A DNA stretch of 63,795 bases from Clostridium sp. (GTDB lineage Bacteria > Bacillota > Clostridia > Clostridiales > Clostridiaceae): contig NZ_JARHZJ010000087.1 in assembly GCF_029258205.1 (NCBI RefSeq), forward strand, positions 1-63,795, read 5' to 3'. Shown in pieces: positions 48,234 to 59,930 of the stretch. The notes beneath the pieces were generated by a model that was not told the origin of the DNA, did no database searches, and saw only the letters and a list, made by a program, of their open reading frames with translations. Each line of letters opens with the position of its first letter. The first letter of the stretch is position 1. Position numbers and translations under genes: made by a program.

Positions 48234-48384
48234 ATCATTCTCCTAAAATTACTAATTATCTAACTTATATGAAATTTACTTAATATGTAACTAAAATAAA
48301 ATTAAATTATACCTATCTAAAATTAATACTTAGTTAAAATAGTTCCTAAATTATAAATATTATACTATAAAATAAACTCTAAAT

Positions 48385-48420
48385 AAAAAAAGAGATTCTA
48401 TTAATTAAGAACCTCTTTTT
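48385..48420 (-). terminator. thiDME terminator
   Basis: AAAAAGAG.TTCT (48387-48399) and AGAA.CTCTTTTT (48408-48420), one mismatch, with an 8-base loop and a T run on the minus strand. It lies about 40 bases beyond thiE and ends the thiamine operon. Confidence 0.85.
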
Positions 48421-48458
48421 GATTATTTCATATTTTAAGTTTAATATTCAAATTTTTA

Positions 48459-49082
48459 TTATTTACTAAGAATATTTAAAAATTCTTTACTTTTTTCTCT
48501 TATATTATCACTATTTAATAAAGAAGATATGACAGCCACTCCATCTAAATTTTCTAAAATATCCTCATTCAAGTTATAAGGGGTTATACCTCCAATTCCA
48601 TACAATGGAATATTCGAAACAGATTTTATCTCTCTTAAGGTTTCTAAGGTCATTAATGTTGCATCATCCTTACTACTAGTTGAAAATAAAGCTCCAACAC
48701 CTAAGTTATCAGCCCCATCTTTCATAGCTTTTAAAGCTTGCTCTTTATTATGAACAGTAACACCTATAACAGTGTCCTTTGGCATTATTTCTCTTGCTAT
48801 AGAAACCTCCATATCATCTTGACCTATATGAATTCCATGAGCTTTTACTGCTAAAGCTATATCTATTCTATCATTTACTAAAAATAATGCTCCAAAATCA
48901 TCACAAAGCTTTTTTAAATCCTCAGCTTCTTTACACATTTCTTTAGTATTTTTATTCTTTGCTCTATATTGAACAATTGATACACCTCCAGTTAAAGCTT
49001 CCTTTGTTTTTTCTAAAAGCTCATTAAAAGGAATCCTATAATCTGTTACTAAATATAATTTTTTCGCATCTTTATTACTCAT
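48459..49082 (-). CDS. thiE: Thiamine-phosphate synthase
   Basis: ThiE joins HMP pyrophosphate and the thiazole phosphate to give thiamine phosphate. The 207-residue TIM-barrel protein has [13 protein letters not shown], the [24 protein letters not shown] stretch (residues about 66-88), and the C-terminal GIGGITPYN phosphate-binding loop. It starts eight bases inside the thiM 3' end, so translation is probably coupled. It is the last gene of the thiD-thiM-thiE operon. Confidence 0.96.
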   Translation of the reverse strand: MSNKDAKKLYLVTDYRIPFNELLEKTKEALTGGVSIVQYRAKNKNTKEMCKEAEDLKKLCDDFGALFLVNDRIDIALAVKAHGIHIGQDDMEVSIAREIMPKDTVIGVTVHNKEQALKAMKDGADNLGVGALFSTSSKDDATLMTLETLREIKSVSNIPLYGIGGITPYNLNEDILENLDGVAVISSLLNSDNIREKSKEFLNILSK

Positions 49083-49872
49083 AAATAATCTTCTCCCTTT
49101 CTTTTATTGTTTCATCATTAATAATTGAAAGTTCATCTAGAAGATTATGCTTAAATGTCATTAATCCATCTTTTTCTCTTAATCTTTCTTCAGCTAATTC
49201 TCCACATATTCCCCATGTAGCTACAGCTTTAACCACTTCTTTAAATCTTAAATCTTTATGATCATAGAAACTTAAAGCTAGTGTTAATAAAGCTCCTAAC
49301 ATACATCCAGTACCTGTAATTTTGCTCATTTTATAAGTTCCATTTTTAATACTTGCACTTTCTTCTCCATTAGTTATAAAATCAACAACTCCAGAAACAA
49401 CTACTATAAGATTTCTTTCTCTTGCATATTCCTTTATCTTATTTTTTGTATTTTCATTTAAAGAGTCCTCAAAGGAATCTATGCCAATTGACTTTGAAGT
49501 TTCACCTATAAGAGTTTTTATTTCAGCTAAATTGCCCTTTATAAGTGAAGGATATCCATTTAGTATTATTTTTTTAGCAAAATCCTTTCTAAGCTTGGAT
49601 GCTTGTACACCTACAGGGTCTAAAACAGATGGAATTCCTTTTTCTTTTGCTATTTTCATAGAAATCATTGATGACTCCATTTGGTAAGGTTCTAAAGTTC
49701 CTATATTAACTAATAATCCATTAGCCATTCCAGTTATCTCTTTTAATTCATCATGATGCGTAGCCATAAGAGGTAATCCACCATAATTAATAGTTACTTG
49801 TGCTATATCATTAACTGTAACATAATTAGTTATGATATGTATTAACGAGTTTTCTCTTTTTAAAACTTCCAT
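49075..49872 (-). CDS. thiM: Hydroxyethylthiazole kinase
   Basis: This 265-residue ribokinase-fold enzyme phosphorylates hydroxyethylthiazole for thiamine salvage. Landmarks are the [14 protein letters not shown] stretch near residue 12, [12 protein letters not shown] near 120, IKGNLAEI, and the anion-hole region [13 protein letters not shown] near 205. AGGAGG precedes the ATG. It sits between thiD and thiE, 11 bases after thiD. Confidence 0.96.
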   Translation of the reverse strand: MEVLKRENSLIHIITNYVTVNDIAQVTINYGGLPLMATHHDELKEITGMANGLLVNIGTLEPYQMESSMISMKIAKEKGIPSVLDPVGVQASKLRKDFAKKIILNGYPSLIKGNLAEIKTLIGETSKSIGIDSFEDSLNENTKNKIKEYARERNLIVVVSGVVDFITNGEESASIKNGTYKMSKITGTGCMLGALLTLALSFYDHKDLRFKEVVKAVATWGICGELAEERLREKDGLMTFKHNLLDELSIINDETIKEREKIIYE

Positions 49873-49883
49873 TTTTATTCCTC

Positions 49884-50678
49884 CTAGTAAAATTTATAGA
49901 AATGGTGTGTTGGTCCAACGCCCTTTCCAAGTTCAAAACCATTTTTTATAGCACCTGTAATATATTCTTTTCCACATCTTACTGCATCAGCTATATTCAT
50001 CCCTTTTGATAAATTAGCTGTAATAGCTGATGATAATGTACATCCTGTTCCATGTGTATGCTTTGTATCTATCCTCTCTTCATGAAAAAGAATAAAGTTT
50101 TCACCATCATATAAAACATCTGTGGCCTCGCCTTCTAAATGACCTCCCTTAATTAAAACATTTTTTGCTCCTAATTTTTTAAGATCAAATGCTGCTTTTT
50201 TCATATCTTCTATTGTAAGTATTTCTCTACCTAATAACTCCTCTGCTTCTGGTAAATTTGGAGTTATTAAAGTAGATATTGGTATTAATTTCTCTATTAA
50301 AGTATTTTTTGCATCATCCGATAAAAGCTTAAATCCACTTTTTGAAATCATAACAGGATCTAATACTATTTTCGGTAATTTTTTCACTTTTCCTAAAGCA
50401 TTACTTATAGCTTCTATTGATTCAATTTTAGATACCATACCTATTTTTATGGCATCTACTTCTATATCATTAAAAATAACTTCTATCTGCTTTTCTATGA
50501 TTTCAGGAGTAACATCCATTATTCCAAAAACTCCTTGAGTATTCTGAGCTGTTATAGCAGTTATTATACTCATTCCGTAGACTCCATTGGCAGAAAAAGA
50601 TTTTATATCAGCCTGTATTCCTGCTCCTCCTGAACTGTCTGATCCTGCAATTGTTAGTGCATTAAATAATTTACTCAT
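49884..50678 (-). CDS. thiD: Hydroxymethylpyrimidine/phosphomethylpyrimidine kinase
   Basis: ThiD phosphorylates HMP twice to HMP pyrophosphate. The 264-residue ribokinase-fold protein shows ALTIAGSDSSGGAGIQADIK at the N-terminus, LDPVMISKSG near 108 and the anion hole THGTGCTLSSAITANL near 213. I chose the ATG at 50678, eight bases after AAGGAG, rather than the GTG that overlaps that site. It is the first gene after the TPP riboswitch. With thiM and thiE it forms a salvage set; no HMP or thiazole synthesis gene is in the window. Confidence 0.96.
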   Translation of the reverse strand: MSKLFNALTIAGSDSSGGAGIQADIKSFSANGVYGMSIITAITAQNTQGVFGIMDVTPEIIEKQIEVIFNDIEVDAIKIGMVSKIESIEAISNALGKVKKLPKIVLDPVMISKSGFKLLSDDAKNTLIEKLIPISTLITPNLPEAEELLGREILTIEDMKKAAFDLKKLGAKNVLIKGGHLEGEATDVLYDGENFILFHEERIDTKHTHGTGCTLSSAITANLSKGMNIADAVRCGKEYITGAIKNGFELGKGVGPTHHFYKFY

Positions 50679-50697
50679 ATTATTCACTCCTTCTATA

Positions 50698-50856
50698 AAA
50701 AAGAAAAAGCATACATAGCCCTAAGGCTATATATGCTTTAAAATCAATTTAAATATATCTGTCTTGGGCTTCCCTACGCTGGTATTAACCAGATCAGGTT
50801 AAAGGGTCAAGAAATTTAATTTCTAATCTCAGCCAAACACTACTGGCCCCCCTAGC
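50698..50856 (-). promoter_or_regulatory. TPP riboswitch with terminator
   Basis: On the minus strand the aptamer runs from about 50856 (GGGGGGCCAG) through CTGAGA, ACCCTTTAACCTGATCTGG to AATACCAGCGTAGGGAAG ending near 50768. This is the conserved THI element. It is followed by a hairpin with arms 50706-50720 and 50725-50739 (AAAGCATA.ATAGCC and complement) and a T-rich run. Thiamine pyrophosphate binding should favour the terminator and lower thiDME expression. Confidence 0.96.
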
Positions 50857-50976
50857 TATTTTTATACTATTTTCTACTCCAAATGATATCATAGCTCATC
50901 ATCTTTTTCAACATACCTTTTTTTGATATTTTTTAATTTAAATCTTATAATTTTAAGTATATAATAGAATTTATTT

Positions 50977-52020
<1,044 letters not shown>

Positions 52021-52132
52021 TTATATATTTTTTTACTAAAATTTTCTAACATTTTCTTTGTATAATCTATAAAATTTAACCAAATAAATGTTAAATTATA
52101 CCTATTTTTTTATTATTTTTAACAATTTTTAC

Positions 52133-52206
52133 TTGCTTAATAAACATTTTATGTTATAATTGTTTTAAAATTACAATAAAGTTTTAAAATTACAATAAAG
52201 TTTTAA
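52133..52206 (+). promoter_or_regulatory. mglB promoter and 19-base tandem repeats
   Basis: TTGCTT (52133-52138) and TATAAT (52155-52160) are 16 bases apart. Directly after the -10 come two tandem copies of GTTTTAAAATTACAATAAA (52162-52180 and 52181-52199) and a partial third (52200-52206). Within the first, ATTGT-N9-ACAAT is an inverted repeat. The placement at the transcription start suggests an operator array or a slippage-prone repeat. Confidence 0.65.
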
Positions 52207-52228
52207 GGTAAAATAGGGAGGACTTATT

Positions 52229-53293
52229 ATGAAAAAGAAAGGTTTAGCACTAATTTTAATTTCAGCTTTAACTATGGGCACTTTAGTTGGGTGTGGTGGA
52301 GGTTCATCCTCTACTGAATCATCTGGTGATACGCCAAAAGAAAACGATTCACCTAAGATAGGAGCTACAATTTATAGTTTTGAAGATAACTTCATGTCAT
52401 ACCAACGTAGAAATATAGAAAAACTTTGTAATGGAAAAGCTGAGTTATTAATTAATGACTCTCAAAATAATCAATCTAAACAAATAGAACAAGTAGATAC
52501 TATGATAGCTAAGGGTGTTGATATTCTTGCAATAAACTTAGTTGATCCTAAATCTGCTCCTACTGTAATAGATAAAGCTAAAGCAGATAACTTACCAGTA
52601 ATATTCTTTAATAAGGAACCAGATGAATCTGTTATGCAAAGCTATGATAAGGCTTGGTATGTTGGTACAACTTCTGAAGAATCAGGAGTAATCCAAGGAG
52701 AAGTAATGGCAGAAGGTTGGAAAACTAATCCTGCTTGGGACAAAAATGGTGATGGAAAAATCCAATATGTAATGCTTAAAGGAGAACCTGGTCATCCTGA
52801 TGCAGAAGCTCGTACAAAATACTCTGTTGAAACAATAAAAAAGGCAGGTATAGAAACTGAAGAGTTAGCAATGGATACAGCTATGTGGGACTCAACTAAA
52901 GCTACTGAAAAAATGGATGCTTGGCTTGCTAAAAATGGTGACAATATAGAAATGGTAATTTGTAATAATGATGGAATGGCCTTAGGTGCTATTTCTTCTC
53001 TTGAAAAAGCAGGCTATCTAGATGGAACACCTGAAAAATTTGTTCCAATATATGGTGTTGATGCTATTCCAGAAGCTTTAGATAAAATCAAAGCTGGTAA
53101 AATGGCTGGTACAGTATTAAATGATGCTAAGAACCAAGCTCAAGCGCTAGTGGATTCTTGTATGAATTTAGTAAATGGAAAAGATATAAATGAAGGAACT
53201 AGTTGGAAACTTGATGATAAAAGATCAATCCGTGTTCCATATGTAGGAATAACTAAGGATAATATCAATGTTGCTGAAGATTCATATAAATAA
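52229..53293 (+). CDS. mglB: Galactose/glucose-binding lipoprotein
   Basis: A 354-residue sugar-binding lipoprotein. The signal peptide ends in the lipobox LVGC (lipidated Cys near residue 22) and a Gly/Ser-rich linker. The body is of the MglB type, with a calcium-binding loop DKNGDGKIQ near residue 170 and the sugar-pocket stretch NNDGMALGAI near 245. It hands galactose or glucose to MglA/MglC. GGGAGGA precedes the ATG. It is the first gene of mglBAC; a short hairpin in the gap to mglA may limit read-through so that the binding protein is made in excess. Confidence 0.95.
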   Translation: MKKKGLALILISALTMGTLVGCGGGSSSTESSGDTPKENDSPKIGATIYSFEDNFMSYQRRNIEKLCNGKAELLINDSQNNQSKQIEQVDTMIAKGVDILAINLVDPKSAPTVIDKAKADNLPVIFFNKEPDESVMQSYDKAWYVGTTSEESGVIQGEVMAEGWKTNPAWDKNGDGKIQYVMLKGEPGHPDAEARTKYSVETIKKAGIETEELAMDTAMWDSTKATEKMDAWLAKNGDNIEMVICNNDGMALGAISSLEKAGYLDGTPEKFVPIYGVDAIPEALDKIKAGKMAGTVLNDAKNQAQALVDSCMNLVNGKDINEGTSWKLDDKRSIRVPYVGITKDNINVAEDSYK

Positions 53294-53308
53294 TTCATAA
53301 AAATAAAT

Positions 53309-53341
53309 GGGCTATATCAAAATAAATTTTGATATACGCCC
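53309..53341 (+). repeat. Palindromic hairpin between mglB and mglA
   Basis: GGGCTATATCAAAAT (53309-53323) and ATTTTGATATACGCCC (53326-53341) pair almost completely with a 2-base loop. The arms carry the ATATCAAAAT core of the dispersed family. No strong T run follows, so it probably stabilises the mglB 3' end or gives partial termination. Confidence 0.7.
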
Positions 53342-53366
53342 TTAATAAAACAGGAGGTAAAAAAAG

Positions 53367-54914
53367 ATGAAAGACTCTTCAAACCTGTTAGAAATGCGAA
53401 ATATCTCTAAAGAATTCCCTGGGGTTAAAGCCTTAGATAATGTAACATTAAAAGTAAAAAAAGGGTCTGTGCATGCCTTAATGGGAGAAAATGGTGCTGG
53501 CAAATCAACATTAATGAAATGTCTATTTGGTATATATCACCCTAATTCAGGAGAAATTTTTATTTCTGGCCAAAAGGTACAATTTAAAAATTCAAAACAC
53601 GCCTTAGATAACGGAGTATCTATGGTTCACCAAGAACTAAATCAAGTTAGAGAAAGAAATGTTATGGATAATCTTTGGCTTGGAAGATATCCTAAAAAAG
53701 GACTTTTTATAGATGAAAAGAAAATGTATGATGAAACAAAAAAAATCTTTAAAGATTTAGATATAAATGTTAATCCTAAAGATAAAGTTTCTACTCTATC
53801 TGTTTCTCAAATGCAAATGGTTGAAATAGCCAAGGCTGTTTCGTATAATTCTAAAATAATAGTAATGGACGAGCCTACTTCCTCTTTAACAGAAAAAGAA
53901 GTAAGTCACTTATTTAAAATAATAAATAAACTTAGAAAGCAAGGAATAAGTATAATTTACATTTCTCATAAGATGGAAGAAATATTAGAGATTTCTGATG
54001 AAGTTACCATAATGAGAGATGGTAAATTAATTACTACTGAAAACGCATTAAATCTGACTATGGATTTAATAATCAAACTTATGGTTGGACGCGAACTTAC
54101 TGATAGATTCCCTAAAAAGGATCATATTCCTAAAGAAACTATTTTAGAAGTAAATAATCTTAGTGATACAAAAAATGAATTAAAGAATGTTTCCTTTAGA
54201 CTTAGAAAAGGAGAAATTTTAGGAATTGCAGGTCTTGTTGGCGCTAAAAGAACTGAGACCTTAGAAACCTTATTTGGCCTTAGAGAAAAGGGCTCTGGGG
54301 ACATAATTTTACACGGCAAAAAAGTTGATAACAGTAAGCCTTTTAAGGCTATGCAAAATGGGTTTGCTCTTGTTACTGAAGAAAGACGACAAACTGGAAT
54401 CTTTGGAAAATTACCTATAGATTTTAATTCTATAATAGCTAATATAGATAGTTATAAAACCTCAACAAGTCTTTTAGCAAACGGAAGAATATATAAGGAT
54501 ACTCAGTGGGTTATAGATTCAATGAAAGTAAAAACCCCAAGCCAAAAAACTCTAATCGGTAGCCTCTCTGGTGGTAATCAACAAAAGATAGTAATTGGAA
54601 AATGGCTTCTTAGAAAACCTGAAATACTACTTCTAGATGAGCCTACTAGAGGTATAGATGTTGGTGCTAAATTTGAAATATACCAACTTATAAATGAACT
54701 TGCTAAAGAAGACAAAGGAATAATTATGGTTTCTTCTGAAATGCCTGAACTTTTAGGTGTATGTGACAGAATACTAGTCATGAGTAATGGTAGAGTTTCT
54801 GGCATAGTTAATGCTAATGAAACTACCCAAGAGGAAATTATGCATCTATCTGCAAAATATCTATCAGTAACAGGAGGAGTTAACAATGCAAACAAAATCA
54901 AAGAAAAAGTTTAA
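53367..54914 (+). CDS. mglA: Galactose/methylgalactoside ABC transporter ATP-binding protein
   Basis: A 515-residue double ATPase. The first domain has Walker [10 protein letters not shown] (40-48), signature [14 protein letters not shown] and Walker [12 protein letters not shown]. The second has the degenerate Walker [10 protein letters not shown] and signature [14 protein letters not shown], which is typical for sugar ABC ATPases of this type; Walker B is [18 protein letters not shown] precedes the ATG. Its last 29 bases overlap the start of mglC, so translation is coupled. Confidence 0.97.
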   Translation: MKDSSNLLEMRNISKEFPGVKALDNVTLKVKKGSVHALMGENGAGKSTLMKCLFGIYHPNSGEIFISGQKVQFKNSKHALDNGVSMVHQELNQVRERNVMDNLWLGRYPKKGLFIDEKKMYDETKKIFKDLDINVNPKDKVSTLSVSQMQMVEIAKAVSYNSKIIVMDEPTSSLTEKEVSHLFKIINKLRKQGISIIYISHKMEEILEISDEVTIMRDGKLITTENALNLTMDLIIKLMVGRELTDRFPKKDHIPKETILEVNNLSDTKNELKNVSFRLRKGEILGIAGLVGAKRTETLETLFGLREKGSGDIILHGKKVDNSKPFKAMQNGFALVTEERRQTGIFGKLPIDFNSIIANIDSYKTSTSLLANGRIYKDTQWVIDSMKVKTPSQKTLIGSLSGGNQQKIVIGKWLLRKPEILLLDEPTRGIDVGAKFEIYQLINELAKEDKGIIMVSSEMPELLGVCDRILVMSNGRVSGIVNANETTQEEIMHLSAKYLSVTGGVNNANKIKEKV

Positions 54915-55914
54915 TTTAAATAGCCAATGGTTAATGAATAATGCTATTTATATAGTTTTAGTGGCCTTATTAATAGGAATTTGTATTATTTCACCAGATT
55001 TCTTATCATTAAAAAACTTTATTAATATATTAAGTCAATCCTCTTCGCGTATAATAATAGCTCTTGGGGTTGGAGGAATACTTTTAACTGAAGGTACTGA
55101 CCTTTCTGCTGGTAGAACTGTTGGTCTTGCTGCCGTAGTTTCAGCTTCTTTACTTCAAGCTGGAGATTATGCATATAAAATGTATCCTAATTTACCAGAA
55201 TTACCAATATTTATTCCAATTTTAATATCTATGGCTGTTTGTGGAATAGTTGGTCTTGTAAATGGATTAGTTGTTTCTAAATTTAATGTTCCTCCATTTA
55301 TAGCTACTCTAGGAATGATGACAGGAATATATGGATTAAACTCAATATACTTTGATAGACCTCCATATGGAGCTATGCCAATAGGTGGTCTTAGCCAATC
55401 ATTTAGTAAATTTACACTTGGATCCATACCTGTGTATGGAAATATAAAAATACCTTATTTAGTTATATATGCAATTATTGCAATAGCTATAATTTGGACT
55501 TTATGGAATAAAACTAAATTTGGTAAAAATCTTTATGCTATAGGTGGTAATAGAGAGGCTGCCGTAGTTTCAGGCGTAAATGTTTTTAAAACACTTTTAT
55601 TAGTTTATTTGTTAGCTGGAGTTCTTTATGGCTTTGCAGGTACTCTAGAAGCTGGTCGTGTTGGTAGCGCCACTGCTAGTACTGGTGAAATGTATGAACT
55701 AGATGCCATAGCCTCCTGTGTTGTTGGTGGAGTTTCTACTGCTGGTGGAGTTGGTACTGTTCCTGGAATAGTAACTGGTGTTTTAATATTCCAAGTTATA
55801 AACTATGGTCTAGCTTTTATAGGTGTTAGCCCTTATTTACAATTCGTTATAAAAGGTTTAATTATAGTTCTAGCTGTAGCTCTTGATATGAGAAAATACA
55901 TGAAAAAGAACTAA
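54886..55914 (+). CDS. mglC: Galactose/methylgalactoside ABC transporter permease
   Basis: A 342-residue membrane permease with about eight to ten helices of the RbsC/MglC type. [23 protein letters not shown] is near residue 65, [18 protein letters not shown] near 128, and [16 protein letters not shown] near 218. It overlaps mglA by 29 bases, and GGAGGAG within mglA precedes its ATG. It forms a dimer that carries sugar through the membrane. It ends at a strong hairpin. Confidence 0.96.
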   Translation: MQTKSKKKFNLNSQWLMNNAIYIVLVALLIGICIISPDFLSLKNFINILSQSSSRIIIALGVGGILLTEGTDLSAGRTVGLAAVVSASLLQAGDYAYKMYPNLPELPIFIPILISMAVCGIVGLVNGLVVSKFNVPPFIATLGMMTGIYGLNSIYFDRPPYGAMPIGGLSQSFSKFTLGSIPVYGNIKIPYLVIYAIIAIAIIWTLWNKTKFGKNLYAIGGNREAAVVSGVNVFKTLLLVYLLAGVLYGFAGTLEAGRVGSATASTGEMYELDAIASCVVGGVSTAGGVGTVPGIVTGVLIFQVINYGLAFIGVSPYLQFVIKGLIIVLAVALDMRKYMKKN

Positions 55915-55915
55915 T

Positions 55916-55953
55916 AAAAAATGTATGGAAGAATATTTCTTCCATACATTTTT
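55916..55953. terminator. mglC/galM bidirectional terminator
   Basis: Perfect 17-base arms (AAAAATGTATGGAAGAA 55916-55932 and complement 55937-55953) with a 4-base loop between convergent mglC and galM. T runs occur on both strands. It overlaps the galM stop codon. Confidence 0.92.
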
Positions 55954-56974
55954 ATATACACTTAAATTCAAAAGTTGTTTTTTGATAATACTCTTCATTT
56001 TTTTTAAGTATTATATCCTCTAAAAAACAATCATCATATCCTATTGGCAAACTTTGTGTTTCAAAACATATTCCATCATGCTTCTTTGCTACTTTGCCAT
56101 TTTCTAAAGGTAATTCATCTGGAAAATTCATAGAATAACATAATACTGCTTTTTGATTTGTTTTAACCTTCATAATTCTTCCTGATACTTCATCTACTAA
56201 CATTAAATCAAAATCACCTTTTTTATTTAAAATCCATGGATGATCATATCCTGAACCAATTTCTAGTTGCAAGTTATTTTTATTTATATCTTCACCTATG
56301 TTTTTTGCTTCCCTAAAATCAAAAGGTGTTTTTTCTACACTTAAAAAAATTCCTGTTGGAATTAAATTTTTATCTAACTCACATATTTTGTCTGAATCTA
56401 TATAAATTTTTTGTTCTAATACATTTCTTTTATTGTTTCCTGATAAATTAAAATATGAATGATTAGTTAAGTTTACTACTGTGTCTTTATCTGAAGAAGC
56501 TCTATATTCTATAGAAAGTTTGTTCCATTCAAGAGAATAAGTAACCTTAACATTTAAATTTCCTGGGAATCCTCCTTCTCCATCCTTACTAAAACAAGTA
56601 AATGTTACTATAGAGTTTTCTTCATCCTCATTATATGAGTAATCCCAAATTTTTTTACTAAAACCTTTATATCCTCCATGAAGACAATTTCCATTATTAT
56701 TTTTATCTAACTCATAATTAACATCATTTAATTTAAAGGAACCATTTCCTATTCTCCCTGCTACTCTTCCTACTACAGCACCTAAACTTGAAGGATTCTC
56801 AATGTAACTTTCTTCATCTTTATAAGCAAGTACTATATTCTCTTTATTTCCATACCTATCCTCTACATTTATTTTTTCTATAACAGCTCCTAAATTTAAT
56901 ATTTCCACATAAACTTTATCATTTTTTAATATTATTTTACTTATTTCATCATTAATTTTACTTTCTATAACCAA
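55952..56974 (-). CDS. galM: Aldose 1-epimerase (mutarotase)
   Basis: GalM converts beta-D-galactose to the alpha form used by GalK. The 340-residue protein has GRVAGRIGNGSF near residue 75, the NNGNCLHGGYKGFSKKIW stretch, the catalytic histidine in LTNHSYFNLSG, and the catalytic glutamate in ICFETQSLP near the end. The longest frame begins with an ATG at 56995 lacking a ribosome site; the TTG at 56974, eight bases after GGGAGAG, is more likely, though not certain. It is read opposite to its partners and shares a terminator with mglC. Confidence 0.92.
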   Translation of the reverse strand: MVIESKINDEISKIILKNDKVYVEILNLGAVIEKINVEDRYGNKENIVLAYKDEESYIENPSSLGAVVGRVAGRIGNGSFKLNDVNYELDKNNNGNCLHGGYKGFSKKIWDYSYNEDEENSIVTFTCFSKDGEGGFPGNLNVKVTYSLEWNKLSIEYRASSDKDTVVNLTNHSYFNLSGNNKRNVLEQKIYIDSDKICELDKNLIPTGIFLSVEKTPFDFREAKNIGEDINKNNLQLEIGSGYDHPWILNKKGDFDLMLVDEVSGRIMKVKTNQKAVLCYSMNFPDELPLENGKVAKKHDGICFETQSLPIGYDDCFLEDIILKKNEEYYQKTTFEFKCI

Positions 56975-57117
56975 ATCATTCACTCTCCCTCTCATATTTA
57001 TAATTTAATTCTAACAACTTACTAAGACTTTTTCAACAATCTTTATCCTCTTAAACATGCTAATTTTAAGAATTTTATAAAAAATTTTATATTTAAAAAC
57101 AACTTAATAAAAATAGT

Positions 57118-57178
57118 AAAATTTTTAGTAAAATATTTGATTTTTATTTTTTGTAATCGTATAATTATATTACAGATT
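57118..57178 (+). promoter_or_regulatory. galK promoter with palindrome over -10
   Basis: TTGATT (57137-57142) and TATAAT (57160-57165) are 17 bases apart. TGTAAT and ATTACA flank the -10 (about 57152-57174) as a perfect 6-base inverted repeat with an 11-base spacer; the left half also fits half of a CcpA cre site (TGTAATCG). Two direct TAGTAAAA copies lie just upstream. These are candidate sites for the galactose repressor or for catabolite control. Confidence 0.55.
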
Positions 57179-57197
57179 TTCTATTAGGAGGTATATC

Positions 57198-58361
57198 ATG
57201 GAATTAAATACACTTAAATCAACTTTTGTTAATAATTTTGGTAAAGAACCAACTTCATTATTTTTCTCACCAGGAAGAATAAATCTTATAGGTGAACATA
57301 TTGACTACAATGGAGGATTCGTATTCCCTTGTCCAATAACTCTTGGAACTTTTGCAGCAGCAAGCTTAAGAAATGATAGAATTTGTAGAGCTTACTCTCT
57401 TAACTTTGAATCTCTTGGCATAATAGAGTTTTCTTTAGATGATTTATCTTATAAAAAAGAGGATAATTGGACAAACTATCTTAAAGGAGTACTAAAAGTG
57501 CTTATAGAAAAAGGCTATAAAATAGATAAAGGTATTGACTTAGTTATCAATGGAAATCTTCCAAACGGAGCTGGTCTTTCATCTTCAGCCTCTTTAGAAA
57601 TGTTAATAGTAAAAATTTTAGATACATTCTTTTCACTTAATATCTCAAAAGTAGATGCAGCACTAATAGGTAAAGAGGTTGAAAATAATTATATAGGTGT
57701 TAATAGTGGTATAATGGATCAATTTGCTATTTCTTTAGGAGAAAAGGATAAGGCAATTTTACTTGACTGCAATAGCTTATATTATGAATATGTTCCTTTA
57801 AATTTAGGAGATAATTCAATCATTATAATGAATACTAATAAGAGACGTGAACTTGCAGATTCTAAATATAATGAAAGAAGAAAAGAATGTGATGATTCAT
57901 TAGATACTTTAAAGAAATATACCAATATTTCTTCTCTTTGCGAACTAACTCCATTAGAACTTGAAACATATAAAGATAAAATAGATGATTCTAATAAATT
58001 ACACAGATGTACACATGCTATTTCTGAAAATGAAAGAGTAAAAGATGCTGTAAAAGCTTTAAAAGAAAATAATATTGAATTATTCGCACAACTTATGAAC
58101 CAGTCTCATATTTCCCTTAGAGATGATTATGAAGTTACTGGTAAAGAATTAGATACTCTAGCTGAAAATGCTTGGAAACAACCTGGTGTTTTAGGTGCTC
58201 GTATGACTGGTGCTGGCTTTGGTGGATGTGCTATAGCAATAGTTAATAATAATCATGTTGATGAATTCATAAAAAATGTTGGACAGGCTTACAAGGATAC
58301 TATAGGATATGATGCATCATTCTACGTTGCTTCTATAGGTAATGGCCCTACTGAACTTTAA
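57198..58361 (+). CDS. galK: Galactokinase
   Basis: GalK phosphorylates alpha-D-galactose with ATP as the first Leloir step. The 387-residue GHMP kinase has the substrate signature GRINLIGEHIDYNGGF near residue 26, the phosphate-binding loop NGAGLSSSAS near 120, NSGIMDQFAI near 165, and the third motif GARMTGAGFGGCAIA near 325. AGGAGG precedes the ATG. It is followed by galT 60 bases downstream, with a hairpin between. Confidence 0.97.
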   Translation: MELNTLKSTFVNNFGKEPTSLFFSPGRINLIGEHIDYNGGFVFPCPITLGTFAAASLRNDRICRAYSLNFESLGIIEFSLDDLSYKKEDNWTNYLKGVLKVLIEKGYKIDKGIDLVINGNLPNGAGLSSSASLEMLIVKILDTFFSLNISKVDAALIGKEVENNYIGVNSGIMDQFAISLGEKDKAILLDCNSLYYEYVPLNLGDNSIIIMNTNKRRELADSKYNERRKECDDSLDTLKKYTNISSLCELTPLELETYKDKIDDSNKLHRCTHAISENERVKDAVKALKENNIELFAQLMNQSHISLRDDYEVTGKELDTLAENAWKQPGVLGARMTGAGFGGCAIAIVNNNHVDEFIKNVGQAYKDTIGYDASFYVASIGNGPTEL

Positions 58362-58372
58362 AATAAAACTTT

Positions 58373-58395
58373 GGCTATCTAAACTAAAGATAGCC
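58373..58395 (+). terminator. Hairpin between galK and galT
   Basis: GGCTATCT (58373-58380) and AGATAGCC (58388-58395) form a perfect 8-base stem with a 7-base loop. It is followed by TCTTCAATTC, a poor T tract, so it may be a partial terminator or an mRNA stabiliser inside the operon. Confidence 0.6.
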
Positions 58396-58423
58396 TCTTC
58401 AATTCAATTAAGGGGGATTTTTG

Positions 58424-59920
58424 ATGTATAATTTAAATGCTTTAATAGATAGATTAATAGAAATATCAACAAATAACAATCTCATAGAAGACACGGATAC
58501 TGTGTACACTAGAAATAGACTTCTTAGTGTATTCAATGAAGATAATTATACTCCATACCAAGAAAAGCTTACTCTTTCTTTTCATGATACATTAAATGAA
58601 CTAATAAATATAGCTATAGAAAAGAAAATCATAGAAGATGCTTTGTATTCAAAAGATATATTTTCTAGTGATATAATGAATATATTTTTGCCTATACCAT
58701 CTTTAATAAATAAGGAATTTTACAAAAGATATGCTATTTCACCTAAAGAAAGCACAGATTATTTCTACTCTTTAAGTAAAAGTTCAAATTATATAAGAAC
58801 TGATAGAATATCTAAAAATATAAATTTTAAAGCACCATCTAAATATGGTAATATGGATATTACAATAAATTTATCAAAACCTGAAAAAGACCCTAAAGAA
58901 ATAGCTTTAGCAAGAAATTCTGTTAAAAGTAATTATCCAAAATGTTTATTATGTATAGAAAATGAGGGCTATGAGGGAACAGTAAATCATCCTGATAGAG
59001 CTAATCATAGAATGATAAGATTAAATCTTAATGATAGAACCTGGATGCTTCAATACTCTCCTTATCTTTATTATAATGAACATTGTATAATACTTTCAGA
59101 AGAGCATGTTCCAATGAAAATAGATATTTCAACCTTTAAAAATTTATTAAGTTTTGTGGATAAGTTCCCTCATTACTTTGCTGGTTCAAATGCTGATTTA
59201 CCTATAGTTGGAGGTTCTATTCTTTCCCATGAGCATTATCAAGGAGGTAACCATAGATTCCCTATGAATGATGCTAAGAAACTATTTGATTTCTCTATAG
59301 ATGGATTTGAAGATTTAGAGTGCGAAGCTATTAAATGGCCAATTTCTACTATAAGATTAAGAGGAGAAAATATAGAATCTCTAGTATTAGCTTCTGATTT
59401 AATACTAAAAAAATGGAGAGATTATTCAGATGTATCTTTAGATATCTTAGCTTATTCTAATAATGAACCACATAATACAATAACACCTATGGTAAGAAAG
59501 GAAGATGGAAAATTCGTAGTTGATTTATCTCTTAGAAATAACAGAACTTCTAAAGAACATCCTCTTGGAATATTCCATCCTCATGAAGAAGTTCATCACA
59601 TCAAAAAGGAGAATATAGGTTTAATAGAAGTTATGGGACTTGCTGTTTTACCTGGAAGACTTCTAAATGAGCTTGAAAAAATAAAAAAATACTTAAAAAA
59701 TGAAATTTCTTTAGATAATATTGAAGAATACCACAAATCATGGGTTCTTGAATTAAAGAAAAAATTTGATTATTTAAAATCATCAACAGATTTAAATGAC
59801 TTTGTAAATAAAGAATTATCAAATAAATTCGTATCTGTTTTAGAACATTGTGGTGTGTTTAAATTAAATAAAGAAGGCTTAGAAGGTTTCAACAGATTTA
59901 CAAATTCACTTAATAGCTAA
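58424..59920 (+). CDS. galT: Galactose-1-phosphate uridylyltransferase, class II
   Basis: GalT exchanges UMP between UDP-glucose and galactose-1-phosphate. The 498-residue protein is the longer Firmicute class II form. Seen are [19 protein letters not shown] near 180, the active-site [15 protein letters not shown] near 265, and [14 protein letters not shown] near 385. I chose the ATG at 58424, six bases after GGGGGA, over the TTG just before it. galE, which would regenerate UDP-glucose, is not in the window. The gene ends near a palindromic repeat. Confidence 0.95.
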   Translation: MYNLNALIDRLIEISTNNNLIEDTDTVYTRNRLLSVFNEDNYTPYQEKLTLSFHDTLNELINIAIEKKIIEDALYSKDIFSSDIMNIFLPIPSLINKEFYKRYAISPKESTDYFYSLSKSSNYIRTDRISKNINFKAPSKYGNMDITINLSKPEKDPKEIALARNSVKSNYPKCLLCIENEGYEGTVNHPDRANHRMIRLNLNDRTWMLQYSPYLYYNEHCIILSEEHVPMKIDISTFKNLLSFVDKFPHYFAGSNADLPIVGGSILSHEHYQGGNHRFPMNDAKKLFDFSIDGFEDLECEAIKWPISTIRLRGENIESLVLASDLILKKWRDYSDVSLDILAYSNNEPHNTITPMVRKEDGKFVVDLSLRNNRTSKEHPLGIFHPHEEVHHIKKENIGLIEVMGLAVLPGRLLNELEKIKKYLKNEISLDNIEEYHKSWVLELKKKFDYLKSSTDLNDFVNKELSNKFVSVLEHCGVFKLNKEGLEGFNRFTNSLNS

Positions 59921-59930
59921 ATAAAATAGA

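Noticed and set aside
52162..52206. Tandem repeats as a CRISPR array
   Set aside because: Copies are adjacent with no spacers and are only 19 bases.
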